A DNA stretch of 64,000 bases, taken from positions 1,612,001 to 1,676,000 of the forward strand of contig VSJF01000004.1 in the NCBI GenBank assembly GCA_009739215.1. Direction: 5' to 3'. Within the stretch, counting starts at the first letter, position 1. Every line of letters starts with the position of its first letter. Source of the stretch: Floccularia luteovirens (taxonomy: Eukaryota; Basidiomycota; Agaricomycetes; Agaricales; Squamanitaceae). The notes under the pieces are model-generated. The model was not told the origin of the DNA. It searched no databases and worked only from the letters and a program-made list of their open reading frames with translations. A program made the position numbers and the translations under genes. Shown here one piece after another: positions 43,731 to 56,217 of this stretch.

Positions 43731-45007
43731 ATGTTATTCTTATCTGTCATCTTCCTCACGGGCCTGGCCTCGATAAGTTATGCAGTATCAAACTCAGGGA
43801 CATTGCACAAGAGATCTTATTTCTATGTTGGTGGTACATACACGATTCAAGGGAACTCGAGTATCCGTGCAGGTCAAATGTATGTCGAACACCTGATCCC
43901 AGAAACGATCACGAAACCTCTTCCAATCGTGCTAATCCATGGGCATGGTAAATAGTAAGATCATCAATATAACCAAAATTGCTCACTTGTAAATTGTGCA
44001 GATATGACGGGCACCAATTTCCTAAACACCCCTGATGGCCGTCCTGGATGGGCTGATTTCTTTTTGGGTAAAGGCTACGAGGTCATTTGAGAATTTCTTT
44101 CTAGAATAAAGCACGACAGGAGAAGACTAACCCATCTATAGCTATACATTGTCGACCAGCCGTCCAGGGGCAGATCTGCTTGGCAGCAGAACGTTGACAG
44201 TGCACAGAGCTCAGATGATACCTTTACTATTCAAGCTAGATTTACAGCGGCCCAGCTGTTCAAGTTATGGCCACAAGCCTCCTTGCATACACAATGGCCT
44301 GGTAACGGCACTGTAGGCGATCCTATCTTCGATGCATTCTATGCATCTACAGTCCCCAGTCTAGTTTCCGATCTTGACTCATCAGAAAGGATCAGTGCGG
44401 CTGGTCAACAGCTGCTAGATAAAATCGGTGTAATTAAACATTACTTCTGATGAATATAGTTTATACTAAGGGTTATATATTGCAGCCTGCGATCTTATTG
44501 ACACATTCACAATCAGGGCCTTTTGGCTGGATCCTTGGTGATGCTCGACCCAAAAATGTCGTGGCAATCGTCTCCTTGGAACCAACGGGTCCTCCATTTA
44601 TGAACGCAGTCTTCCAGCCAGCTAATCCTGCTCGACCTTTCGGACTTACAGAGACTCCGATTTCTTACACGCCACCGATTAAATCTGCTTCAGAATTGCG
44701 TCGAGTCGTTGTTACTCAGAATCCAGATCTACAGTTCACTTGTTTCCAACAAGCAGCACCTGCACGCAAGTTGACGAATCTATCAAAAGTACCTGTCCTG
44801 GTCGTGACCTCAGAATCAAGTTATCATGCGGTGTATGATAGCTGCACAGTAGGATACTTGAAACAAGGAGGAGTTAACGTGAAGCATGTGAATCTTCAGG
44901 ATGTTGGGATTCATGGAAATGGACACATGATGTTTATGGAATTGAATGGTTTGGACATAGCAGAAAGGGTAATAGAACCATGGATTGCAGCAGTAAAGCC
45001 GAGATAG
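43731..45007 (+). CDS. Alpha/beta hydrolase B, secreted esterase-like, paralogue of hydrolase A
   Basis: The start at 43731 gives a cleavable-looking signal peptide (MLFLSVIFLTGLASISYAVS), unlike the anchor of paralogue A. HKRSYFYVGGTYTIQGN and GQMYVEHLIPETI follow. A GT-AG intron at 43948-44001 falls at the same site as the GC-AG intron of A. Next come MTGTNFLNTPDGRPGWADFF, YIVDQPSRGRSAWQQNVDS, WPQASLHTQWPGNGTVGDP, then LLTHSQSGPFGWILGDARPK, where the serine of THSQSG is the probable nucleophile. PVLVVTSESSYHAVYDSC and DVGIHGNGHMMFMELNGLD complete the fold, with the final histidine a triad candidate. About 385 residues. The nearby GH3 and GH35 genes suggest, but do not prove, a role in plant polymer breakdown. 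Confidence 0.86.
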
Positions 45008-45260
45008 TTCAAGGCAAACCTCCTCAGTCTATTGCATAGGACAGGGTTGAGGAATGCTTACAACTTCCTAACAGCCTTCAATGTGATGTACTCATGTTCG
45101 TTCACATACTTAAGTATGCATTGTATGTAACATGTAATTAAGCAAAGCAAAGTAACGACTCGGCATTCGGCGCTCATAGGATTACCAGTCGGAGGTTGCC
45201 GGCTTGTGCAACTCACCCAAATTTACTTACGAACAATCACTTCCCCCTCCAGCAAAAACT

Positions 45261-46053
45261 ATGTCCTCAAAGTTGGCTGCCTCCGCTGCAATTGTATGTT
45301 CAAAGAGTCTATGAAGATGCAAAATATTAATATAACAATGCAAGGACTTCCAACGCATCTACTCTTCCCTCGGTTTGGGAAAGGGTCTGTCACCATCTCC
45401 TGGCATTCCAACGTACCAAACCTAATGAAACTTGTACAGAGACAATTGCTGCGTTGCAGGCATTTCGTAAACGCCACAGTGAGGCTCAACGCCTGGCTAG
45501 CCAATTTGAAGGCCAACCTACGACGGTCGACTTTGCACACTACCGAAGTGTCTTGAAAAACAAAGCCATCGTTGACGAGGCAGAGAAGCTACTGAAAGAT
45601 TTCAAGCCTGTGACATACGATGTATCCCAACACATCAAGGCAATTGAGACATTTGAAGCTACAGCGGTGAGCTGCATAACATAAGACGGTGTAACTTTCA
45701 ATGGTTAAGTTCTCGCGTTGAATAGGTTGCAAAAGCTCAAGAGACAGAGCAGAAGATCGATCTCGAGTTGAAGGAGCTACAAGCGACACTTGCCAACATT
45801 GAAGACGCGCGTCCTTTCGATGAACTAACTGTAAGTTGTGAAAGCATAACCCTTACGCCCCATTCTCATTTCTTGTTTAGGCGGATGATGTTGGTAAAGC
45901 CCACCCTCGTATCGTTGAAGTCGTTGAGACGATGATCAAGAAGGGAAAATGGACAGTACCCGGTTTGTATATGCTCACAGCTACATATTTTTATCAGCTG
46001 ACGTGGTCAACACAGGTTACAAGGAGAAATTCGGAGACCTCAATCTCATGTAA
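45261..46053 (+). CDS. ATP7: Mitochondrial ATP synthase subunit d
   Basis: Peripheral-stalk subunit of F1Fo ATP synthase. The start at 45261 gives [11 protein letters not shown]. The first intron ends AATGCAAG, giving [14 protein letters not shown] second intron (GTCTGT..TTGTACAG, with a CTAAT branch) joins GLGK to [20 protein letters not shown]; reading through it hits a stop. [60 protein letters not shown] and [19 protein letters not shown] follow, ending LNLM at 46051-46053. The length of about 170 residues and the [11 protein letters not shown] and [12 protein letters not shown] motifs are characteristic of the family. Confidence 0.94.
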
Positions 46054-46195
46054 TCTCGTTCATAGATTTGATAATCGTGTAATTTCAAAATATATACGCA
46101 TTTATCCCTATATCTTATGCACGTTGGTGGTACTTTAGTTCAGAAAATAAAACCCTTAGTGCACAATATCTGTCCACGACGACCATGTTTCTTCT

Positions 46196-49100
46196 TCAAT
46201 ACGCCCCAGCCCGTGCTGTCCAGCTCGTTGCCGGCTGATTTACGACCGTTGGCATACTACTTTCAACTTTAGCAGTGAATTGCAATTCCAACGAGTTAAG
46301 TTTGGCTCCAGCTGGTTGAGCCGCCCATAACGAGACTGCAAGTGTGTTGAGTCCGTTGTAGTTCAGGATTCCTTGGGCTGGTTGGTCGAGTTAGATTGCC
46401 TGTAGTAATGACCGTGGAAAACGAAGTTACTCACGCACTGGGAAAGACTTCTGCGGACCGATGTGATTGACTAAATCGTATGATTAATGGGTACACTCGT
46501 GTACAAGAGTTGTGAACACATACTGTACTTTCCAAACTGATAGCCATTCACGTAGAACTGCGGTAAACAAATCTGTTTAGAGATATTCAAGCATGATCTT
46601 TGCCCACTATCTCATACCTGGGACCGGAAATGTGGGTTGCTGGTTGAATTTGTGACGACCAGAGCAAGTGGATAATCAACGCCTTGCGGAACATTCAAAG
46701 TGAATGTGGTGCTAGTTGTGAATGAAAAGTTCATGAAAAAATAATTTTCTACACTACAAAACTCACCGATAGAAACTGACACCAGCATTCGAAATGCCCG
46801 TAATAGGTTTGCTGCTGGTCCAAAGAGAATCATCAAATCCAGGGAGATGCCAGCCCTGTCGTTCACCGAAAAGGCCACCTTCGTTCAAAGGGCCCCGCGT
46901 TTTATCAGAGTACTGCGGTAGACAATGTGTTAGAACAAAAATAAACATCATTCAGTGATATACAACGAACGCTTTCACCACCTAAATTTCCAGTCACTTT
47001 CCAGGTATCCACAGTAGTTGTGCTGCTGTTGACGAAGGAGTAGCTCACAATACCTCTCGGAGTTTTGAAGGCATCACTTCCAGCAGTCCAGTCCTCTTCA
47101 TATCCCATGTGATCTTGTAAAATGGTTAATATATGCGCAGTTCCTTTCTTTAAGCTTGTTGGAAACTTGAATGTTCCTTTGAAAGTACTATGAACCGCGT
47201 CGCCCTCCCAGGAACCGATATAAGTCGAGTCAAGCCACACAGAATAAGCAAAAGCGGATCCGCCCCAAACCTCAGATGTGAAGCCCGTTTCTAAGCCAGA
47301 AGAAGTGAAATGAGCTCGCCATAAAATGTTTCCCGTGTGATACCCATAATCTCCCGAAAAGAGAACAGTGGGAGTTGAGTGAGAAACAGGGTTAACGGTT
47401 GTTGTGTGATTGGCTGTCGTCCAAGCAGAGTCTGAGTACGATGTAAGAATCTCTGGCAGACTGTTCGCAGTTTTCTATGCACAACTCGTATTAGAAAATT
47501 CTTGGAATCTTCAACAATGACGAGCCTTACCCATGTCGACGTTGACAGATTGGGCAGAGTTACAGCAGGGAGTTTTACGCTTTTCTGGGTCGTTAGAGTG
47601 TTATATGAAGTCTTGCTCAAGCTCAGAGGTTCCCCGTTGAACGTTATCACTTCAGAAGATGCGGCCGGAGCAATAATCTCGAATGTCGCAGTGTTATTCA
47701 GGTCGCCAGTGATTGAGAGATGGTTACCAGAGACAGCTACAGACCTGACAAGGTAACCACCTTTTATGATTATGGGATTTTCAGTATTGAACTGAGAAAA
47801 TGCTCCAGTGGATGGGGGATGAAGAACCCAGAATTGGTACGCATTTGCGCGATCTATATAGCACATTTATTATTATCAATCAACTCCCAAAATAAAAGGC
47901 ATACCCAAAATATACAGCAATGTATTTCCACCAATTTGGACTACCGTTTGTCCCGAAGTCGTGTATTGAACCGCCAGAGCTCTGTCGGCTATGACCTCCT
48001 GCTTGATGCTTCCTGGGCCTGACAACACACGCGCAAGAGGCGTGGGGCCCGCAAATTTGAACGCAGTTTCGTGGAGTTCGGCCGTATTACCGTACACAAG
48101 TATGATATTTCGGCCGTCAATGTTGGCCCTAACATATTGTCTACTGTTTGAACAAGTCGCTACAAGAAAATGCAGATTACTCACCATGTCAATACCTCCG
48201 CTGTCGAGTATAGTAATGTGGTGGATCCTGCAACATAATCCACGACATGGACCTTCGAATCTTTCCCATTCAACGCAAGAGAGCCGCCAATCGTGGGGAT
48301 TGTCAAAGTGCCGAGGCTTGTGGGTACCGTCAAGGTGTATGTCTGACGAGCATTAGTGGAAGCATCTGTTTGTCTGCAGACGATGTTAACTACTTGTTCC
48401 AGGTTTATATGTATTGTTTAATCACCTGACAACATAGAAACCTGTCTGATTCCCTACGACATCGAGCACCTGGGTTGTTTTGATGGCAGGGTTTCCAGTA
48501 AAAGTGCCTTGTGATGCGAATATGTTCATGGGACGTGTTGTAAGATATGCAGGTGAAACGGCTAAGAAATATGCCTGAAGTTTTAATTCATAATATTTCT
48601 CGCGTAATGTTCTATCTTCTGCAATTGCAGAACCCTATTATGGTTGTAAGAAATCAGTGAACCACTTTAAAGGCCACGCAGAGCAAACATACATAATCAT
48701 ACGAAGTGTAGACTCCTGTACAGATAGGTCAGCAAATAAGAAAAATGATTATGCATTGAAATTAGTACCAGGATGAGCGATTCCACCTGAAACCAGGATT
48801 AGATGAGATCCGTGAACCTGAAAATCCAGAACATACCCCAGTTTGTGCCACCGTAGATCATGTATAAATTCAAATATGTTGTTGACATTGCGAACTGGTT
48901 CTTGTAAAATACTACAAGCAATTAAATAGACGTATTACCGTGAGTTACCAATGGGGCACATACCTCGCTCGAATTCTGAGCCAGTCAAGATAGAACAAGT
49001 AGAATAACCAGAGCCACCCCTTTGGGTCGTATCAATAAGAATTATAACACCCAACATGAAATATTGTATTCACCATCCGTCGAATGCCCCTCCTTGGAAT

Positions 49101-50420
49101 TCATACAGAGCATTCAGATCTTCTGGATTGAACTGTTCGTGTGAACCCCAGAAATACCTAATTGACTTTTAGGGGGAAAGGCGATTCTTCAGATTCATAG
49201 TGCTTACTCTGGAACAGCATCGGCAAGCCATGTGTAAGGGTTAGAACAGTCAAATCCGTTCGGATATGAATCGTAACCTGAGAATATGGTATTGGTCAAG
49301 AAGGTAAATAACGCAATCTCGGTATGATGAATACCGTAAACATCCACGCTTGTATAATGTCCTCCGGGCCATGCGTCATTGGTAGTAATCGGCACGGTGA
49401 TACCGCTTGATCGCTATATTATACTTTTAGCCATCACAAAGTTGTCCATATATGTGTAGAATCCATACCAATGACTGCAAAAGTTTAGATTCATAAGCGA
49501 AGTCTTCGCCGAGCGGTGATTGGAATCCGCTATATTCATTTTCTGACTGTGGGGTGTATAGCACGAACCCGTCACTGTCAAGCTGTTGATTGTAAATTGT
49601 AACAGTTCACCCACCTGAACAAGGATCACAGGACCCCCATTTGTAATTTGGTTGGCTGCAATCTTTGAACCTACAGCCTGGACATAGTTTGCGTATGCCT
49701 CGAGATAAGTTGCATTAGAAGTTCTCCAAAGACCTGGCGTATAAGTTCCCCAGCCAGGGAATCCACCACCAGCAGTCTCAGCATTGATATATGGTCTGAA
49801 GCAAATAGCCTTTATCAGTTCATAGTATGTGAAAGTACTCTAGACACTTACCCTGGTCGAGCAATGAGGTATAACCCAGCTTTCATTGCTGCATCAAAGA
49901 AAGGCTGTAAGTCACGGAAACCTTCAAACGAGACCTCCCCCCTCTTTGGTTCTAATATTCCCCAAAATATATAGAAAGAGACTGCATTGAAGCCCATAGC
50001 TCTACGGGGTACTACATCATTATCAGCAGCATACTAATGAGTTATGACCCACTTGATTTTCTGGAAGACATCAAGATGCAAACTCTGAACGGGCATCCTG
50101 TATGAACAATATATTTCAGCAGACCGGTCTGGTAAAAGTGCTAGTGAGAACTGACCTGTAAGGATGAACCTCGCCACTAAATATCATCAATCTTTTTCCA
50201 TTAATCATGAACGAATATTCATCCCAAGTAACCTTTTTGATAAATCAGCATACGCAACTAAGAAGAAAATCTAAAAGTTACTTACAACATCTTGAAGATT
50301 ATTCGATTGAACTGTCCTAGGAAAAGGTCTTGCACCTTTTCCAGGCCTCGTTGTGGCAGTCGCCACAACAGATATAGAACATAACAGTGCAAAAACTTTG
50401 CAGATGAAGGTATACATCAT
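46196..50420 (-). CDS. Secreted GH35 beta-galactosidase (LacA-type)
   Basis: Releases terminal galactose from plant polysaccharides and glycans. The start at 50420 ([20 protein letters not shown]) is a signal peptide; the second ATG at 50417 is equally possible. The gene is divided into many short exons. Catalytic-domain motifs: [65 protein letters not shown] (the INAE glutamate is the acid/base), QSENEYSGF and [13 protein letters not shown] (the glutamate of [11 protein letters not shown] is the probable nucleophile). Later parts carry the beta-rich LacA domains, including [17 protein letters not shown] and [15 protein letters not shown] sequences, and end [17 protein letters not shown], then TARAGAY and a stop at 46196-46198. 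About 1000 residues are expected, the usual fungal LacA size. Confidence 0.9.
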
Positions 50421-52005
50421 CGTCACTCGTTCTCGTTCTTTCTAACTAAGATTAACATCCAGGACCTTTTAATGGAATCCCTTAAGATTTGTTGACGAAC
50501 AAAATACATCCAAAATCCACCGAAGAAGTATGCTTCGGAAAATCTTCGCTAGAAAAGAGGACAACATATCCACGAAATGTTCTGAAGCAGGTAACTGTTC
50601 GAAGCTGTTGATGGACACAAGACTAACACAAGTCATGCGACCCATTCAATCCCGTAATACTTTTCTCGTTGCTGTCGCATTTTTTGCATACTCGGATCTG
50701 CAAATTCTGCAAATCTGGGTGTTTAAACCTTGGCCATTGGCCGTTAACCGCGCGGTCCGTAAAACCCTGCTGCATCAGGTCATGCATTGGAAGGTTTGGG
50801 GTTAAGTAACAAAGCAGCCTCTTAAAATGATTCCGAAGCTTTCCCGCGTCATCAAACAAGTGAGCTGGCGAGATATTATTTCATGCACCACGAAATGAGC
50901 GTCAGCATAAAAAAACAAATGAAGAAAAAAAAAATTGTCACCGTGGTCGTGATGTGGGAGTGTTCTCGCTTATCACACGCAAAGTAGCTGACTTTGTATC
51001 CGCGTCACCTGCGCGGGGATTATAGATATATTGCAGTGGCAAAGGAGGAAACGCGTGGGACATGTACAGTTACATCAAGGCGGGGGAGGGTAATTGGAAG
51101 GAAAAACTGCACATAAAGATTTAATCTACAAGTGACTTCAAGCCATATGATAGACCGGCATCGTGCACAGGAGAAAAGGGGGATTGTGAATCATGAGAAG
51201 ACAGTGTACTGCCAGCGTAATAAATACCGTGAATATGACAAAAAGGCCCGATATTTGTACACAAACAGACGCAGTGCGTTAATGTTGTAGTGTGTGGTGT
51301 GGAAATGCAGTGTGTTTTCAAGAAAGAGAAGTGATAGATAGAAAAAAGGGTTGCATAGGACTGGGAGGATGCATATAGGGGCATATATATATGAGGTGTG
51401 TGGACGGGATTATAAAATTTGTGAGAGGATTGTGAGGGGTTTAAGTTGCCATTCGTAGTCAATGTGTGGACCATGGAAAGGGGGAGGGATGGGGGATAAA
51501 ACAAATCAGAACAGCAAAAACAACGAATAAGTGAGAGAATAATGTCCAATATATATCAAACAGCTCTACAACGTGAACTGGGGTGTACAACGCAAAGAGC
51601 CAAGTCTTCACTGGCAGAATTATACCGCAGGAGTGAAGAGGGAGGAGTGTGGGGAGGAGGGATATTGTGCGGGAAATGGTAATGAAACTGTGCATGTGCC
51701 AAGATAGGATATTCGGATAGCTGCTGGATATAGAGGGGTGGAAATAAGTGCGTGCCAAAAAGGGACCAGAAGGGTATTGCGTACAAAAATGGTGGAGATA
51801 ATGCCAATGGTCCAGAAAGAGCTTGATGAACCCATGGTAAGTGATGTCGAGGTTCTTCAAGCGTGTGCATCAGAGTAAAACCAAATTCCTTTCGCACCCA
51901 CAGCAGGCCAATCCTTCGACATTAATACAGTTATCTTTCCGCATACGACGTCGTAATTTCTCCAACTGCAATTCGCGTGAGACATAAACCGGTTTAGGGG
52001 GCACA
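50421..52005. other. Gap upstream of GH35 with strong strand asymmetry
   Basis: About 1.6 kb. It holds the GH35 promoter (a TTAAAAGG near 50465-50474 is a possible TATA element) and probably a long 3' UTR of the coiled-coil gene. From about 51000 to 51900 the plus strand is visibly purine-rich and the minus strand pyrimidine-rich, so several minus-strand frames stay open together (for example 51556-51897). These frames have low-complexity Pro/His/Ser composition and no family signal; I do not call them genes. Confidence 0.45.
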
Positions 52006-55000
52006 TTACGATTCAGAAATGATCCTGGGCAGGTCTTTATGCTTGTCCATTTGGGCCGCAGGAAGGGTCACATTTGGTTGAGGCGCTGACCACGATAGTG
52101 GCATAAAACTGGAGAAGAGTTGCGTAGACAGAGGAGAGGACATTAAGGACATGAAAGAAGATGGACTACGGGTGGGACTTTGTGTAGGTGCAGGTTTTTT
52201 TTCGTGCTTGTGTTCATGCTCTCGTTGCTCATCAAGTGTTTGGGATGTAAAGCTATTTGCATCTTCAAAATGCAAGTGAGGATCGACTCCAGTATTTTCC
52301 AAAGAATCAATCTCCGATTCTGCATCTACATCTTTCACAGAGAGAAAAGCATCAGCGAAACCTACGCACGGAGGAAGGCGTGGGGAGAACATCCGCACCA
52401 TTTCCCGTACGAGTTCCACTTGAACCGTGTCCCACGCGTGAACCGACCCCATTCATCCTCTTCGGCTGTAAGGGTGACGCACGGATAAATGTAGCAGTTG
52501 GTAAGACTTTAGATTTTCCACCGGAGGAGCTCCGTATGGGGGAAGGAGATGTGACAGGTTGGGGAATAAATGATGGCATCGCCCCTCCTCTTTTTGTCGG
52601 TGGTGTGACATATACGCTCGAAGAGAACTTCGTGGTAAATTGTGTTTCATTTGCAGATGGAGTGGAATAAATAATGTTCATTCGCGGAGGAGTTGAAGCA
52701 ACAACAGAGTCTGACTCAGGTTGGGAACTAGAGGCAGATTTTGAGATAGACTTGGGCTTGTTGATCGACACGATTCTGGGGATGGAACTTGGTGAAGGAG
52801 ACTCGGTCATATTTCGGAGGAGACGTAGGAGCAGGGGAGGTCGGACGGCGAGGCAGTGATGAAGGTGGGGTGATCATGCCTGTTTGTGATATTGCTAATT
52901 CCGAATGGGGCGTCGACGAAGGTTGGATCTCTGTTGCAGTGTCCAATGATCTATCTTCTTCGGTGTCAAGTTGGGATATAGGTGACCTAGGTACAACATT
53001 TTCATCATATGTTTCAAATGTCTCTCTGGACATGAATTTCTCGTCCTCTTCGTCCTGAGGGGGAGTAAATGTGATTTTGATACCACCAATGTCCCCAAAC
53101 ATATCACTATCATCCTCCACTTCCTCCTCGCTTTGTTCATCTTCTTCTTCTGCCACAACAGATAATCTTCGTCCATCCAAAAGCCTAGCATCGACAACCT
53201 CCTCTTGATCTTCTGGCATCCCGAGCATAACATGAGGAACAAAGAACGACATATCATCATCAGCAGGGGCATATTTGAAACCATTCGCGAAAAGGCGCTT
53301 GCTCGATTCAAGGGTATATGCAGATGGACTCGAAGGGAAGTTTACATCGCTACCTTCTGAATCATCAAGGCATCCAAAGAATTTATCAATGCCGTCTTCT
53401 TCTGATTGCTCGGTGTCGACAGGTTTCGAAGTCATACTACTTGTTGGGAACGTCCAGCTTGACAACGAGGTGTGAGATACATGCCTTGAACTCGAATTGT
53501 CCTGAGAAGGGGCAGGAATTGCTTGCGAAGAAGTCACGGGGGAAGCAACAGCAGCACGAGGGAAGTTGTGAACAGAATCATTCGAGTCAAACGAGGACGA
53601 AGAACGGAAACTGATGTCTGAATCCTCTTCGTCTTCGTAACCTGCAAGACCGTTATCATACTCCTCATCTTCGAACCCAGAATCATCGAATACAGGGATA
53701 TCATTGTCCTGGCCGTCTTCTTCAACCTCCTCTACAACTTTCAATGGGAATCCGAACATGCCGAGGTTGTCTGGTGACTCTAGTTCCACGTCTGTGGACG
53801 AGCTCTCCGAATCGACTGAAGTGAATCCAAGACCGCGTGGACGACTTGCTCGGTACAGAGCAGAGGGTCGAGTATTGATACTGAAAGAGGTAGCACGCGG
53901 GGTTGGCGTAGCAAGTGCATCCCCTTCAGTCATTGAAGGGATTTCTTCCCGCATGCGAGCAATCTCATCATCCAAGCCTCGTCGTATATTCTCAAGTTCT
54001 TGGATGTTTTTGTGTGCAGATTCGACTTGTTCTGAAGCAGTTCTGAAGTTTTTCGTCAAGTTTTCAAGCTGTTGTTCCAATGCCCGTTTTTCTCCCTCCA
54101 GGGTCCCTATACGCATCCGAAGGTTTTGGTTTTCTGAAACTAACGTTTCCTTTTTGGTTTCTAAAGCTCCTCTTTCTCCCAATAGAACACGACGTTCATC
54201 ATCCCATACGTGCTTCTCGAGTTCAAGCATGCCAACTTTAGAACGCGCAACCCAGGCTTCTCGGCGTTCCACATCGATGCGACGTGCCAAAACTTCAGCA
54301 TGACGCTCAGCATCACCAACACGGACACGCCACCCATCGACATCACGCTTAAGTTCGTCTCGTTCCGCTTTCAAGTCAGCTATGAGTCTGAGCATTTCAT
54401 CACTTGGCCCACTGGATGTATCACTTATATCTGAGCCTGCACGGGAGTAATCTGATGCCATTGACGTAGGACGAGACCCTTGGCCATAGAAAGTACTGCT
54501 GGTGCTTGGGGAACGGCGCATGGTAAGGGTACGCTCCAGATCTGTTATCCTTGCAAGAAGCGCGTTATGCGACTTGACGAGAAAATGTTGTTCACTCGCG
54601 CTAAGAGGCCGCTTCGGCGCGTCGGCAAGAAAAAACTGCTCAGCGCCGCTGCCAGTGTTATTATTGTTGATGTTGTTGTCGTTGAGTACTCCTCTTTTTG
54701 CTCGAGATCCATTTCTCCAGAAAAATCCTGAACTGCTGGTGCTACTTGTCGAGTCAGCGACTGAATGCCGACGACTACTACGTTCGGTATTACTCAGAGA
54801 ACTGCGATTTTCTGAGAATGTAGGGGTTAACTCTGGTGTGGGTAACTCGGATCGTCGGTAGGAGATGCTACTGCGACGCGAAGGTTTTGTTTCGTCACTA
54901 AAGGAAGGAGAATCCTCTGCATAATCCGATAGCGAGTGGCGGGACACGGAAATGGACTCTGGCGTGGAACTTAAAGAAAGCGCACGAAGCCCTGGACGCG

Positions 55001-56056
55001 GACTGGGTGTTAATGAAGGCGTTGGAAGGCTTTGAGCAGCTGTTGTGATAAGATTATCTGGCGTAAGGGACAATGGCCGAAGATTGAGATTGGCCGGGCG
55101 GTGCCGTGCAGATGCAGCTGGTCTTGGCAAAGCATTTTGGTTCAGTAGCGGGAGGGTTGTTACAACCGGTTCCTGATCGGGAGAAATCTCTGCCGAGACC
55201 GGATGTTGAGAAACAGCAACATCCTTCTCTGATGGCGCAGGTGAAGGCAGAGAGTCTTGGGGTGATGTCTCATACGTTTTAGTGTCCTCCTCCTCCTCTT
55301 CAATAAGGGTGTGGAGTTGATCTTTGGATGATCCAGAAGTAGCAAGTAGCTTGAAAGAATCGCGCTTTCCTCCAGTGCCAAAACCTAATGGAAAAGATGG
55401 CTTGGTTGCTACAACATCCTTTAGCATTGTAAATTGAACATAAAAGGAGATTTGAAAGACTTACGAAATTCGAACATGTCCAATTTTTCAACAAGTTCCG
55501 GAATTTCAACAGTTGCAACACTGCGGTCGGGCTTGCCCTCTAGAGCCCAAAGTGCACGCCTGCGGATAGAATCTTTCTCGCCAAGGTTAATATTGTCTTC
55601 TATCGCAGCGGGAGGCAAATCGGGGAGGGTAACACCCATGAGCTCTGCAGACTCACGCCTGGTCGAAACGGATGAACGACGGCTGTGATGTGAGTTGCGT
55701 TTGGTAGATGGGACAGGGCCGGAGGTGGATGAATTGTTGAAAGAGAGTGATGTAGGAGTGGAAGAGGATGAAGGAGGAGCAGAAACGGAAGTAGGCAAAG
55801 TTGAAGGAGCTATGGGCTGTGCAGGAAAAGAAAAAGAAGAAATGTCATGGGAGCTCGTAGACTTTGGTGGAAAGATTGAGGAAGACAAAACAGATTGGTT
55901 ACGAGAATGAGAACGTCTGTGGGCAGCTGGAGCTGAGGTAGGGCGGGGATTGCCCAGTTTGAAAGATTCGAACTTTGAAGATTGTGAGTCAGAAAAGAGG
56001 AAAGAAAGAAGAAAAAGACATACTCTGAGTCTGGCAGCAGAGTCATTGTTGTCCAT
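52006..56056 (-). CDS. Large Ser-rich coiled-coil protein, uncharacterised fungal family
   Basis: About 1,300 residues. Start 56056 (MDNNDSAARLR); an intron leads to FESFKLGNPRPTSAPAAHRR and SHSRNQSVLSSSIFPP, a conserved-looking N-terminus. A compact block DSIRRRALWALEGKPDRSVA and VEIPELVEKLDMFEF precedes an intron to PTKPSFPLGFGTGGKRDSFK. The middle is Ser/Pro-rich, then a coiled coil runs from ASEQHFLVKSHNALLARITD through RDELKRDVDGWRVRVGDAER to EQVESAHKNIQELENIRRGL. An acidic C-terminal part follows. Two frame changes near the 3' end are best explained by short introns: a 37-nt one around 52778-52814 (weak donor GTCTCC) and one near 52310-52360 (GTAGGT..GCAG). The final exon ends at 52006 (PRIISES). 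Function unknown; a cytoskeletal or polarity scaffold would fit but is speculation. Confidence 0.75.
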
Positions 56057-56217
56057 GGTAAGTAAGAAAAGAATGAGAGATAAAGGAGAGACAGGCAAAG
56101 CTAAAGGAGAGGCTAAGCTGAACAGACACCAACCGTACGCTGCTATCCAGTTCGAGTGAGAGATTCACCTTTCAACCACTTTTCATTCTCCGATTATTTC
56201 TCATTCATTATGTAATC

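Noticed and set aside
53704..54303. 199-codon plus-strand frame in the coiled-coil gene
   Set aside because: Antisense shadow of a long coding exon with biased Glu/Arg/Ser codons; no independent domain.
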